The notes: a model not told the origin generated them from the letters alone. DNA of 64,000 nt from Haematobia irritans (GCF_050003625.1 NC_134399.1:150220473-150284472); one strand, 5' to 3'; counted from the first letter of the stretch, positions 34,101 to 45,560 are shown. Numbers and translations: made by a program.

Positions 34101-34240
34101 TCAAAATCGGTTTATAATTGCGACCGTAATCCTGCGAATAACAAATACATGGACGGACGGACACCAAGAGCTAGATCGACTCAGGAGGTGATTCTGAGTC
34201 GATCGGTATATATTTTATTGGGTCTAAAATCAATATTTCT
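31191..34240 (+). mobile_element. DINE-like element (type A variant) containing a second copy
   Basis: The outer head AAGTGAGTAAAGAAGAAAGTG with GGGCGGGGCCGAC is at 31197. After the nested copy (31551-32850) the outer body resumes with units around 32930, 33560, 33720 and 33870. It closes with ACGGACGGACACCAAGAGCT and the GTCGATCGGTATATATTTTA block; the terminal motif after that is not clear. Confidence 0.55.
31551..32850 (+). mobile_element. Nested DINE-like element (type A), complete
   Basis: Head AACAAGTAAGAAAAGTCTAA, hairpin GTCGGGCGGGGCTGAC, five to six units with GGGAGCTATATCTAAATCTG, ACGGACAGACGGACATTG, and end CCACAGTGTGGCGGAGGGTATA. It splits the outer element at 31550/32851, so it is the younger insertion. 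Confidence 0.7.
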
Positions 34241-34383
34241 GGTAGGCATAAAGAGAAGAGAAGGACTAAAGAGAAGCAATGTTTTCTGCTTTAAGTGTTC
34301 ACGATCCGCTGTGTTTCATTTATAATATTTTAGAACTAACAAGAATTTCAACATAACATAATCAATTATTGTAAACCTGATTA

Positions 34384-35383
34384 ACAGGTTGGCTGATAAG
34401 TCGCCGGTCTAACAAAGAAAAACACATTTTTTGTCAAAATTCGTTTTTATTATTCAACATAGTTCCCTTCAAGAGCGATACACCGATTATAACGACCTTC
34501 CAATTTTTTGATACCATTTTGGTAGTACTCCTTCGGTTTTGCCTCAAAATAGGCCTCAGTTTCGGCGATCACCTCTTCATTGCAGCCACATTTTTTCCCT
34601 GAGAGCATCCTTTTGAGGTCTGAGAACAAGAAAAAGTCGCTGGGGGCCAGATCTGTAGAATACGTTGGGTGGGGAAGCAATTCGAAGCCCAATTCATGAA
34701 TTTTTACCATCGTTCTCAATGACTTGTGGCACGGTGCGTTGTCTTGGTGGAACAACACTTTCTTCTTCTTCATATGGGGCTGTTTTGCCGCGATTTCGAC
34801 CTCCAAACGCTCCAATAATGTTTCATCCATTGTCACATATCGGCGGAAAAACTCGTGTGTATTACGAGTTAACAGCTCGCGCGGCATCCATTTTGCACAG
34901 AGCTACCGCATATCCAAATATTGATGAATGATATGACCAACATGTTCCTTTGATATCTTTAAGGCCTCTGCTATCTCGATCAACTTCATTTTACGGTCAT
35001 TCAAAATCATTTTGTGGATTTTTTGATGTTTTCGTCGGTAACCGCCTCTTTCGGGCGTCCACTGCGTTCACCGCCCTCGTGCTCATTTCACCACGCTTGA
35101 ATTTTGCATTCCAATCAATTATTGTTGATTTCTCTGGGTCAGAGTCCGGAAACTCATTATCAAGCCAAGTTTTTGTTTCCACCGTATTTCTTCCCTTCAG
35201 TATTTTATCAAAACACGAAATTCCTTTTTTTCATGTTTTTCACAATAACAAAAGTTGCTTCACAAAAGACGCTCTATCTCACAAACTAATTGACTAACAG
35301 ACGTCAAATTTTGACACGAATCATTTGAAATAATAATAAAAATAATATGCATTTAATACTAGCGACGCCATCTATGTGTCAGA
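34384..35383 (-). mobile_element. Himar1-like (irritans subfamily) mariner, internally deleted
   Basis: The left end after TA is ACAGGTTGGCTGATAAGTCG, the known irritans-mariner TIR with one difference from the horn fly Himar1 end. At the other side the characteristic subterminal GCGACGCCATCTATGTGTCA is present, but the final TIR of about 27 bp is missing or replaced after 35383. The copy is about 1.0 kb against about 1.3 kb for a full element. Loss of one TIR and internal deletions should make it immobile. Confidence 0.9.
34450..35234 (-). pseudogene. Mariner transposase pseudogene (D34D), deleted and frameshifted
   Basis: The start (ATG at 35234) is followed by the helix-turn-helix region in more than one frame (TWLDNEFPDSDPEKSTIIDW). 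A clean frame then runs from about 34887 to the stop. The second catalytic Asp (FHQDNAPCH), the YSTDLAPSDFF signature with the third Asp, and the C-terminal EGNYVE are intact. Around the first Asp (VTMDET) a block of about 60 residues is missing, and about 17 residues are lost before LLTRNT, leaving roughly 260 of the usual 348 codons. Family identification is firm; activity is not expected. Confidence 0.9.
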
Positions 35384-35861
35384 TCGATTTCGAAAAATAT
35401 ATCCCCAATTTGGGAAACAATCCCCAATACTGCCAACACTGCTTATAACATTTCGTTTAATATTATTAGCTAAATTTCACGCAAAACCCACTTATGATAT
35501 TTACAACAATGAAATAGTAACCTCAAATGCTGGCAATGTTCATGCTGGTACGGCTGTGAGTTAATGCCAGAGGAATTCTTTGGCTGACCCAAATTCACCT
35601 GACAATTGGCAACTCAATGTGAAAACATTCCAATTGAAATGTTTAATGATTTGTAAGTGATCAAATGCGGACGCACTATATTCTGCATTCAATGAAGGTC
35701 ATTTAAATGTATACACGAATACGCCTGTGATCAAAGTGCAATTTAGAAAAGTAAATAAAAATTATCTATGTATGAGCTAAGGATAGTCTTAAGACGTTTT
35801 TTAGATTTTAAAATAAAGTACACTGAAAAAAGTCGAAAAAAAAGTTGGGTACAAAACATAT
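35384..35861. other. Single-copy DNA between mariner and MITE relic
   Basis: No gene recognised. A 62-codon frame at 35376-35564 starts inside the mariner end and lacks splice sites. TACACTGAAAAAAGTC at 35820 suggests the edge of another MITE. Confidence 0.35.
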
Positions 35862-36016
35862 GGCGCTATGAATATGGACTCTATGAATATTAGCCCCAAA
35901 ACCTAAATGAAGTAGGACCTCAAAAAATTGAGGCTCATTTTCATTGAACCATAGCCCACATTGCTGACCCTCTTTCATTTGGGGCTCATTTTCCCGGGGC
36001 CCATTTTCATACCTCC
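35862..36016. mobile_element. Short diverged relative of the RING-bearing TIR element
   Basis: It starts GGCGCTATGAATATGGACTC (TIR of 19876-21249: GGCGCTACGAATATGGGCC) and contains AGCCCCAAAACCTAAATGAAG, GGGGCTCATTTTC and GGGGCCCATTTTCATACC. These match both terminal and subterminal repeats of the large element, with its interior removed. It shows that the element is a mobile family with internally deleted copies. Confidence 0.65.
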
Positions 36017-36585
36017 GATTCTTGCTAGGGCGCATTTTTTATACAATATTTCACAATGTTTCATTTTATTTCACTGAAAAGTGATCATATTCGTAGGCTG
36101 AGAAATCTATAACTTATGACTTAGTTGAATACACGTCTTACACACGATTTATGGTTTTTTACCTAATGAGCAAATGTGTTCACAACTTCTAGCACTTCCC
36201 ATGAAACTCGCCATTGTCTGTAATACAAACAAATTTGGTAACATATATGGATAATAATATGGAAGAATGTTCACTATTTTTTTAGAATTTCAGTGTCAAA
36301 CAAATAAGATTTATTGCAAGCAGTCATCTTGGGAAACTTTTATACGCCACGACAGACACTAGCCGTAAAAATAAATATAGACTATTCTAGTTTAAATTTA
36401 TACTCCAACGCAACATTAGGGACGCGCCATGCCGCCAGACCTGTAACATTTTTGGCATGTTAACTGATCGATTGAGCCAATTGTTTGTTTTTTGCTCTCG
36501 AATTTTATCTCCACACAACCATTGTCACGGTATCTTATTGCGGCACAGTGGTGTATATACATGTATTTTATACTCCAACGCATAT
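36017..36585. other. Single-copy stretch with a possible small - strand exon
   Basis: A possible 55-nt - strand exon lies at 36163-36217 (acceptor TTTGTTTGTATTACAG, donor GTAAAA). One frame reads QWRVSWEVLEVVNTFAH and ends exactly in a stop; another is open throughout. The 16-bp TTTATACTCCAACGCA occurs at 36397 and 36567, flanking a 154-bp segment like a target duplication. Confidence 0.25.
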
Positions 36586-36650
36586 TATTTTATTTTATTT
36601 TATTTTATTTTATTTTATTTTATTTTATTTTATTTTATTTCATTTAATTA
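36586..36650. repeat. (TTTTA)n microsatellite
   Basis: About twelve TTTTA/TATTT pentamers with only minor interruption. It creates a false Phe/Ile/Leu-rich reading frame. Confidence 0.9.
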
Positions 36651-36689
36651 AATTAAATTAATTTTAATTTTATTTGTTTAAAAAATTTA

Positions 36690-37972
36690 AATTGAATCGA
36701 ATTGAAATTAATTTAATTTTAAATTACATCCCAACTTAATCGCTAATAAAATTAATCAATTTAATTGGTAATTAAATTTAGTTTCTTTATTTATTTATCA
36801 CTAATAATTTAGTACTAGTTATAAATAACTAAAAGAAATAAAATTTAATTTTATTAATCAAATGAATGTAATTATCAATTTAATTGATTAATTTAATAAA
36901 CGATTAAGTTTAGATCTAATTTAAAATTAAATTAATTTCATTTAACCCTTCAATGTACATTGTATCTTTTACGATACAACCACACAGAAAAAAAAATATT
37001 ACCAAAATATTTCCAATTAAAAAGTTGATTAAAGTTGAAAATTTTTAATTAAAAAATTAATTGATACAATTAGCTTTTTAATCAAACTCGGAAAACTAAA
37101 ACACTTAAAAAAGTGATTTTTTTAATTTTTAACTAAAAATTTATTTCAAACAATCAGTTTTTTAAACTGAAAGCACTAACCCCCATTTTCATGAAGCTCC
37201 GTTAGTGCTACGTTAGCTAACGAACTTTTAAACCGTGATATCTAAAAATCTGTCATCTTGCGTATATATTCCATATGCCAGTTAGAAACTTAACTGCTGA
37301 AAATTGTGCAGTTAAAGTTAACCGGAGAAAAGATATTTCCATTTTTCTGTCAATTAACTGGCAGTTAAAGCCTAACGGAGCTACATGAAAATGGCCGTAA
37401 GTCAGTTAAAAAAGTAATTTAAAATAGTTACGTTTTTAATGCAAAAATAATTGAGTTTTGCATTCAACATCAATTAAATTTTTAATTGAATCAATTAAAA
37501 AATTAATTGAAATTTGCTTAAAAAAATCAATTATTTTTTTTTAATCAAGAATTTTTTAATTTCCAATTAAAACTGTGATTAATACTACCATTTTCGTTAT
37601 TGAAGACATTTCAATTAAAAAATTAATTAGATCAATTAAGTTCGTGATTGAATCAGATTTTTTTTTTACTTAAATTAGAGTAAATTAATTAATTTAAATT
37701 AATTTAATTTTAAATTAGATCTCAACTTAATCGTTTAATAAAATCAATCAATTTAATTGGTAATTAAATTTAGTTTCTTTATTTATCACTAATAATTTAG
37801 TATTAGTTATAAAAAAACTAAATGAATTAACTTTAATTTTATTAATCTACTGAATGTAAATATCAATTAAATTGATTAATTTAATAAACGATTAAGTTTA
37901 GATTTAATTTAAAATTAAATTAATTTCATTTAACCCTTAAATGTGCACTGTATCTTTTAAGATACAACCAGA
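36690..37972. repeat. About 280-bp direct repeats flanking a MITE
   Basis: 36690-36975 and 37690-37972 are close copies (both contain CAATTTAATTGGTAATTAAA and AATAAACGATTAAGTTTAGA, and end with CTGTATCTTTTAAGATACAAC-like palindromic sequence). Between them lies an AATTAA MITE (36983-37670). The layout imitates an LTR pair, but no TG...CA ends, primer binding site or internal coding is seen. Tandem duplication is a likelier origin. Confidence 0.7.
36983..37670. mobile_element. AATTAA-rich MITE, uninterrupted copy
   Basis: Starts CACACAGAAAAAAAAATATT and ends GTGATTGAATCAGATTTTTT. The interior has the repeated AATTAAAAAATTAATTGA modules and a segment with GAAGCTCCGTTAGTGCTACG / AACGGAGCTACATGAAAATG inverted to one another (37193-37400), probably a small nested foldback. 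Confidence 0.65.
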
Positions 37973-38034
37973 AAAAAAACTCTTACGTCTTAAAACTTTG
38001 ACCGATTTCTAATTTGTTGCATTTAAAACAACAT

Positions 38035-39261
38035 AACCGTCAAATGTGTTCGGTGCTATATATAAAGGTTTGTCCCAAATACATACATTTAAATATCACT
38101 CGATTTTGACAGAATTTGATAGACTTATACAAAATCTATAGACTCAAAATTTAAGTTGGCTAATGCACTAGGGTGGAACACAATTTTAGTAAAAAAATAT
38201 GGGAAACATTTAAATCTGAAGCAATTTTAAGGAAACTTCGCAAAAGTTTATTTATGATTTATTGCTCGATATATATGTATTAGAAGTTTAGGAAAATTAG
38301 AGTCATTTTTACAACTTTTCGTCTAAGCAGTGGCGATTTAACAAGGAAAATGTTGGTATTTTGACCATATTTGTCGAAATCAGAAAAACATATATATGGG
38401 AGCTATATCTAAATCTGAACCGATTGCAATCAAATTTGGCACACATGACTATATTACTGATTGTACTCCTAGTGCAAAATTTCAACCAAATTGGGCCAAA
38501 ACTCTGGCTTCTGGGGCCATATAAGTCCATATCGGGCGAAAAATATATTAGGAAGCTATATCTAAATCTGAACCGATTTCAATCAAATTTCGCACACATG
38601 ACTATACTACCAATTGTATTCCTTGTGCAAAATTTCAAGCTAATCGGGTTCTGGGTCCATATAAGTGCATATCGGGCGAAAGATATATATGGGAGCTATA
38701 TCTAAATCTGAATCGATTTCAACAAATTTGGCACGCATAGTTACAATGCTAATTCTACTCCCTATGCAAAATTTCAACTAAATCGGAGCAAAAAATTGGC
38801 CTCTGTGGGCAAATGAGTGTAAATCGGTCGAAAGCTATATATGGGAGCTATATCTAAATCTGAACCGATTTGGCTGATGTACGGATGTACGGAATTACGG
38901 AATTTGAGGAAGATCGGTTGATATACACGCCAATTATGACCAGATCGGTGAAAAATATATATGGTAGCTATATCTAAATCTGAACGGATTTTTTCCAAAA
39001 TCAATAGGGATCGTCTTTGAGCCGAAACAGGATCCTATACCAAATTTTAGGACAATCGGACTAAAACTGCGAGCTGTACTTTGCACACAAAAATACATCA
39101 ACAGACAGACAGACAGGCGGACACCACTAAATCGACTCAGAATTTAATTCTAAGCCGATCCGTATACTAAAAGGTTAGTCTATGATTACTCCTTCTTGGC
39201 GTTACATACAAATGCACAAACTTATTATACCCTGTACCACAGTAGTTGTGAAGGGTATAAA
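38035..39261 (+). mobile_element. DINE-like element (type A), head truncated
   Basis: It enters at CCGTCAAATGTGTTCGGTGC (no hairpin head), has six to seven body units, AACAGACAGACAGACAGGCGG, and ends CCCTGTACCACAGTAGTTGTGAAGGGTATA. ORFs at 38309-38705 are unit translations. Confidence 0.65.
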
Positions 39262-40059
39262 CATTATATTTTGGTGGAAAATATACAGTAGTTTTGTGTA
39301 ATCTGAAACCACAATTGAAAATCAAATTTTGTCCGAAATTTAAAAGACCTACAAATTAGAAGATAATCTGGATAGTGCAACAATATCTTTATTCTCTATT
39401 ATCTACTAAAATCAATTTATTTATTTTTAAACAAAACATGTAGTTTAATGCGCACTGTATCCTTATAGACTATTTTGCAAAAAAAACAAAATGTGTTAAG
39501 CAGATGTTCTTTTTTGCCATATTGCATATTATATATTTTTCGGAAGAATCGGTGTTCTTGTGCATTTAAGAGTTAATTAAATCACGCTAATTTAATTTTA
39601 GTAATTCATTTATGTATCTTTCTTATGCCGGAATTCTTCTTTGGCTAGTAAGTTTTTATAATCCCCATGGGTTTTGAATTTCTCATATTTTCTTAAGCTT
39701 TAACCACTGTGCAATGCCAATTTATATTTGGTTTCTTTCCCACATTGGTCGCCGGTGTTTTTTCATTGCAATTATTTGAATTTGTTTTGTTTTATGGTTA
39801 ATGAACTGAAGAAAAAATATCACCGCCAATAAGAATTTCTAGAATCGATCACTGTGTTTTGCATACTAATTTCTGATAGCGATAAGAACGGAAAAAGCGC
39901 ATTGCCACCCAATATTATAAATTACACTGGGCTGATTTCACAATTTGAATCACTGTAAAGGTGCAAATACAATGGAATGATACGATATGTTATACATTTG
40001 CATTCTTATTAAATTAGGAAGAAATTTACCCACCGACAAATTTGTTATTCTTCACTACA
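39262..40059. other. Single-copy AT-rich DNA
   Basis: No exon, RNA gene or repeat terminus recognised. Confidence 0.35.
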
Positions 40060-40600
40060 ATTCACTGTTTTACAAGAAACTTGGATGATATGAAAGATCA
40101 TGCGATCTAAATTTAAGAATACGCAATTTATACAATATTATGGATAAATTTCGTTAAAATAGAGAAATAGTAATAAAAGCAAATTCACAATATTTGCTTT
40201 AATAATTAATTTCTTTAAATTCGAGACACAAATCTTTCAGATTTGCGTCTCTCCGTGAAAGTCATATCTCTCTAAATTAAGGCAATTTTCTTTTAAAGTA
40301 ATAAAAAACTTTTGATTTAAAGATAAGCTAATACTTATTTTGAGGATTTTGCATCTTTGGTTTTAATTTTTTTTGAAATTAAGAAAACCTTTTTTACTTT
40401 GAATTATCTGTTATAATTTGTATTTTTGACTGACATTTATTTGTGCATTAATACCTTTGTTGATATATCGCAAAAAGAGAACGAGGATTCTATAAATGAG
40501 ATCTGTATTCTAATTTCAAATTTACAGAAGAAGCATCTTTGGCTCGGAATCAATACCAAAGGGACGGTCAAATCTTTGAATTCAAGTAATCTTTATTAAC
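40060..40600. mobile_element. CACTGAAAAAAATATT MITE (copy 3, degenerate)
   Basis: Interior phrases AAATTTAAGAATACGCAATTT, TTGCGTCTCTCCGTGAAAGT and CTTTGGCTCGGAATCAATAC align with the 29066-29724 copy; the termini are eroded. Confidence 0.55.
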
Positions 40601-40631
40601 AAAGCTATCACTTTACATATAAATGTTTACA

Positions 40632-41010
40632 GGGAGCCACCGTGGTGCAAAAGTTAGCATGCCCGCCTTGCATACACAAGGTCGTGGGTTCGATTCCGGC
40701 TTCGACCGTACATCAAAAAGTTTTTCAGCGGTGGATTATCCACCTCAGTAATGCTGGTGACATAATCCACCTCAGTAATGCTGGTGACATTTCTGAGGGT
40801 TTCAAAACTTCTCTAAGTGGTTTCACTGCAATGTGGAACGCCGTTCGGATTCCGCTATAAAAAGGAGGTTCCTTGTCATTGAGCTTAACATGGAATCGGG
40901 CAGCACTCAGTGATAAGAGAGAAGTTCACCAATGTGGTATCACAATGGACTGAATTGTCTAAGTGAGCCTGATACATCGGGCTGCCACCTAACCTAACCT
41001 AACCTAACAT
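40632..41010 (+). mobile_element. tRNA-derived SINE, with a 27-bp internal duplication
   Basis: GGGAGCCACCGTGGTGCAAA head, GGTCGTGGGTTCGATTCCGG B box, (CCTAA)n tail. The segment ATAATCCACCTCAGTAATGCTGGTGAC is repeated in tandem. ATATAAATGT lies at both flanks as target duplication. The 72-codon frame at 40642-40860 is a repeat translation. Confidence 0.9.
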
Positions 41011-41578
41011 ATAAATGTCAGTTTAAAAATACAAACTATAAGAGAAGTAACAAAATGGTCTCTTAATTCCAAAAAACAAAAACAAGGCCGTAAGTTCGGC
41101 CAGGCCGTCTCTTATGTACCCTCCACCATGGATCGCGTAGCAACTTCTACGAAGGACTGTCATCCACAATCGAATTAATTGGCTTGTGATATCTCAAAAC
41201 TTCTTAACATCGTTTTCTAAATTGTGAGTTAGTCCATACGTGGTATATATATTAGAGAAAAAGTACACCCTCAAAAAAAATCGCTTCTTTAACATATGTT
41301 CCAAACATATTTTGCAGGAAGCACATATATTATTGCATACTGCCGAAACATTAATATGTTTGTTTTATGTGAACATATTATATGTTTGGAAGCATTTTGA
41401 GCCAAAAATATTATATGCTTGGAAGAATTTTTCCCAAACACGATTGTGCTCATTCCCTAACATACTCGTAATTTTCACTTCCACGAAATTTTTTAGTTAT
41501 TGGCACCTTTTTCTGTAATACAAATAATGTTGAAGAAATTATTCACTTTTATAAATTTTTTAAATTTTACCTTTCGCC

Positions 41579-41652
41579 TGCACGGAGAATCGAACCGAGG
41601 ACCATACAGTTTGTAAGCCAACACACTATCCACTGGGCTACGTAGCTGTTAT
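41579..41652 (-). pseudogene. tRNA-derived module within the TIR element
   Basis: On the - strand GCTACGTAGCCCAGTGGATA gives an A-box-like TAGCCCAGTGGATAGTG, and GGTTCGATTCTCCG a B box, 42 bases apart. The acceptor stem pairs poorly. It looks like a tRNA relic or SINE head. Confidence 0.45.
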
Positions 41653-41759
41653 AGTCACCAGTAGATAATTATCGTTTTAAGTTACATTTATATAGCATAG
41701 TTTGCAGCGCCCACGAGCCCATGCAAACATGACATTATTTAACAGAAACATACATTTGT

Positions 41760-41836
41760 TTGCCACGTGGAGCAGTGGTTAGCATGTCTGCCTTGCATGC
41801 AAAGGGTCGTGGGTTCAATCCCTGCTCCGACCGAAC
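41760..41836 (+). pseudogene. tRNA-derived SINE head within the TIR element
   Basis: GTGGAGCAGTGGTTAGCATG (A box), CCTTGCATGCAAAGG, GGTCGTGGGTTCAATCCCTG (B box). It is clearly related to the head of the SINEs at 25675, 40632, 45084 and 49403, but followed by T-rich DNA rather than the SINE body. Confidence 0.55.
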
Positions 41837-44118
41837 ATTTTTTTTTTTAATTTACACATTTATATTTATACTATATTAATTTTTTTTTAAATGAAACTTC
41901 GAAATGTGCGCTATTAAAGATTTATAGTCAGTAACAGTGCTTGATATAAACGAAATTGACTGATTTTTGGATAAAATATTATTTTTTATTGCAAAAATAA
42001 CAATCTTGTAATAAAAAACTGTTTTTGTACAAAACTTTAAAATTGGGAAGGAATTCAAAAACTAACAAAAGAAGAACGTGGAGTCGAGTATAAACATACA
42101 TACATAATTTTATAATATAAACATAAATTTATTTAGGAGTGAACAGTTTTTTACTAGCATTTAACACCATCGCTCTAAAACTCCTTTTATTTTTCTTTAA
42201 TAATTCATTTTATAGAAAATAATCTTTTTAAATTGTTTTAGCTGTAAAACTCGAACTTAATGCCCGCTTTTATATTTGATGGTGTCCGTCAACTCCTCGT
42301 GGACTACTTTTTAATAAAGAGGAACTAAAGTTCGTTTTTTTACATTTTACTGTGTTATTTTTCACTATTTTCTCCTTATTTCATTTTACTGTCCCAACTC
42401 TAAAAAGAGTATAGTGCCCTTTCGTTATTTTTATGAAGACCCCTGATTTCTTTTAACGAACCAAGAAAAAAATTGTGCCCATAATGCCCAAATTATAAAC
42501 AAAACACATGTCCACACATACATAAAATGCTGCTCTCAAGGCGAAAACATAAGCTGTTTGTTTTTCAAATGTCTATTCTCTTGGTTCAGAATGTATATTC
42601 TCTTTATTCAAATTAAATAATATTTAGACTTAAACATATCAAATTTTTGGCCTTATCATAAAACAGTTTTCCGAAACAACATACAAGCGGTTTCACAGAA
42701 ATTGTTCTCTTTTGACTCTTTTGCTGTGTTATATTGATATCTTTCGTCAACTCTCCCGGTTTCCATCTCTATTTCTCTCTATACTCTCTCTGTCGCTTTG
42801 AATAAAATATCACAACATATGTATGTTTAGTCGAAATTTGTAAATTTATATATGTTTATATTCACACATATGATTTTTATGAAACATTCATGCCCCAAAC
42901 ATAATATATTCTAACATATTAACATAGATGTCCCAAACATTTAGTGTTAGTTTAGGAAAATTACATGTTCGCACTTAAATATATTGTGGTTTAAAATCGT
43001 GCCCGAAACACATTTTGTTTATATCGGAACATATGAAAAACATATTTTTCTAACAGTGTATGTATAGGTAAGTCTACAAATAATTACGAATCTATATGGA
43101 CTTTTACACGGTACGTAGAGAGCCAGAATTGAAACATGGGGGTCGCTTATATGGGGGCTATATACAATTATGAACTTGATATGTACCAATTTTTGCATGA
43201 TTGGGGATCGATTTATCTGAGACCAATATGGACCTAGTTAGGCATGGTTGTTAACGGCCATATACTAGCACAATGTACCAAATTTCAACTGACTCGGATG
43301 AAATTTGCTCCTCCAAGAGGCTCCAAAACCAAATCTATGGATCGGTTTATATGGGGGCTATATATGATTATGGACTGATATGGACCACTTTTGGCATGGT
43401 TGTTAAATATCATATACTACCACCACCAAATTTCCACCAGATCGGATGAATTTTGCTTCTCCAAAAGGCACCGAAGGTCAAATCTGGGGATCGGTTTAAA
43501 TGGGGGCTATATATAATGAGGGACTGATATGAACCAATTCCTGCATGATTGTTGGATATCATATACTAACATCACGTACCAAATTTCAACCGAATCGGAA
43601 GAATTTTGGTCTTCCAAGAGGCTCCGGAGGTCAAATCAGGTGATCGGTTTATATGGGGACTATACATAATTATGGACCGATGTGGACCAATTTCTGCATG
43701 GTTGATAGAGACCATATACTAATACGACGTACCAAATTTCAACCGAATCGGACGAAATTTGCTTCTCTTAGAGGCTCCGCAAGCCAAATCGGGGGATCGG
43801 TTTATATGGGGGCTATATATAATTATGGACCGATGTGAACCAATTTTTGCATGGTTGTTAGAGATCATGTTCTGACACCATGTACCAAATTTCAGCCCGA
43901 TTGGATGAAATTTGCTTCTCTTAGAGGCTCCGAAAGCCAAATCTGGGGATCGGTTTATATGGGGGCTATATATAATTATGGACCGCATGGTTGCATGGTT
44001 GTTAGAGACCATATACTAACACCATGTACAAAATTTCAACCGGATCGGATGAAATTTGCTCCTCCTCTTACAAACGAAATGATAAAGTTAATATACCCCC
44101 ATACTATGGTGGAGGGTA

Positions 44119-44990
44119 TAAAAATTACCCAAAAATTAAAAATCCTCAAAATAATACTTAGCCTACATATAAAGAGCTTCATTATCTATAATTCAAAGAT
44201 TCTATATCTCAGGTAATTTAAAAATTCTTTCTTCATAGATTTAAAATTTAATAACAAATTTTTAAAGCAAAAATTGTGGACTTTCTTTTATGGAACTAGG
44301 AACTACCGTTTGCATAACCTTTCATATTATGTTAAGTTAGTTTTTAACGGTAACTTGATTCGTTTAGTGTTTTTCAAACAGGGAATTAGTAAGCAAAACC
44401 GACGTCAAATTGGCTGATATATGATGTAATATGCTTTTGGGATTAATAAGGGTGAAAGACCAGTTCAATACTGGTGAACCAAAACTTCCAAAATGCGTTC
44501 TGTGGCGAAGTTCATAGCCCTTCCATTTACGTAGATCGAAAAGTCTCTGTTAGTTGCGTGGTATCCCTCTTCCATCCTATTTTAAATTTGACTCCATTGC
44601 TGTGAGAGGGGATCTCATTCACTGTCAGCCTGAGGTAGCCGTATTTGAATTCACAACTCATTATCTAGACTGTTGGCCCATCTACACTGTCCTTTACAGA
44701 GTCCAGGATATTATTACACTAGTTTACAAAATCAATTTTTTTTCATGTAAATTTGTATTGTATTGTATTGTAAATTTGAAAAAAATTTTTTGGAACAGTT
44801 TTTGAGATATCCCGTTATTGTTCACTAAACGAATTATATATCGAGTTAGAAATGTCCGATTATATCGTTGTTGACACTTAAATGAAAGGTATTGAGATGA
44901 CAAATACTCGTGTATAATTGTATTTGTGTTAAGCAAAGTGGTTCAAACAATATTGATGTAAAAAGGGAAATTTTCCAAAAAAAACATGGT
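44119..44990. other. Single-copy stretch, coding-like remnants only
   Basis: Short frames at 44500-44720 on either strand look slightly protein-like (for example FKYGYLRLTVNEIPSHSNG on the - strand), but have stops and no splice sites. They could be a decayed retroelement piece. Nothing is called. Confidence 0.3.
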
Positions 44991-45560
44991 TTACGGTGGT
45001 TCTTTTCCGACGGAAAAGTACAAACCATTGAAAAAAAAATTTCTCTTCATGGTCGTATAAATGATACTCTAACGTAAGTAATAGGGAGCCACCGTGGTGC
45101 AATGGTTAGCATGCCCGCCTTGCATACACAAGGCCGTGGGTTCTATTCCTGCTTCGACCGAACACAAAAAAGTTTTTCAGCGGTGGATTATCCCACCTCA
45201 GTAATGCTGGTGACATTTCTGAGGGTTTCAAAGCTTCTCTAACTGGTTTCACTGCAATGTGGAACGCCGTTCAGACTCGGCTATAAAAAGGAGGTCCCTT
45301 GTCATTGAGCTTAACATCGAATCGGGCAGCACTCAGTGATATTTGTATGATTTGACATCGGATTTGTTCACTCAATTGCTTATAACTATGTCATTTTTCG
45401 GTCGTTTTTCTGCTAGTTGGTCTTAGTACTTATGTTAGAGTATCATCTATGGTTTTCAATGGTTTGTAGTTTTCCGGCGGAAAAGGGCCATTGTAAAATA
45501 TGTTTGTACTTTTCCCGCGGAAAACGGTCATTGTAAAATATGACTTTTTTGAAAATTCAA
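44990..45560. mobile_element. MITE-like inverted repeat with a SINE inserted in it
   Basis: GTTCTTTTCCGACGGAAAAG and AAACCATTGAAAA at the left face TTTTCAATGGTTTG and TTTTCCGGCGGAAAAGGG at the right; ATGATACTCTAACGTAAGTA faces TACTTATGTTAGAGTATCAT. The SINE at 45084-45341 sits between these arms. Confidence 0.6.
45084..45341 (+). mobile_element. tRNA-derived SINE, 3'-truncated
   Basis: GGGAGCCACCGTGGTGCAAT head with B box and body through GGGCAGCACTCAGTGATAT; the last third and the CCTAA tail are missing. Confidence 0.85.

Larger units (their letters stand above)
41262..43062. mobile_element. TIR element 'ACACCCTCAAAAAAAATCGC', long copy
   Basis: The left end ACACCCTCAAAAAAAATCGC then AACATATGTTCC; the right end GGAACATATGAAAAACATAT then TTTCTAACAGTGTA. 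These ends are imperfect inverted repeats. A shorter copy with the same ends is at 45778-46365 and lacks about 1.2 kb of this interior, including both tRNA-derived modules. No transposase is seen. Confidence 0.65.
41075..44118 (+). mobile_element. DINE-like element (type B) split by a 1.8-kb TIR element
   Basis: The head ACAAGGCCGTAAGTTCGGCC with the AGTTCGGCCAGGCCG hairpin and TGTACCCTCCACCATGGATC spans 41083-41260. After the insertion at 41262-43062 the body resumes: 152-bp units with ATCGGTTTATATGGGGGC at 43340-43950. It ends ATACCCCCATACTATGGTGG plus AGGGTATA at 44118. The (GTCY)n block is deleted. Confidence 0.65.

Noticed and set aside
36690..37972. LTR retrotransposon
   Set aside because: The direct repeats lack TG...CA ends, and there is no primer binding site, polypurine tract or gag-pol; the enclosed DNA is a MITE.
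44554..44805. 83-codon + strand ORF
   Set aside because: No splice sites or domain; the opposite strand looks equally protein-like but has stops.
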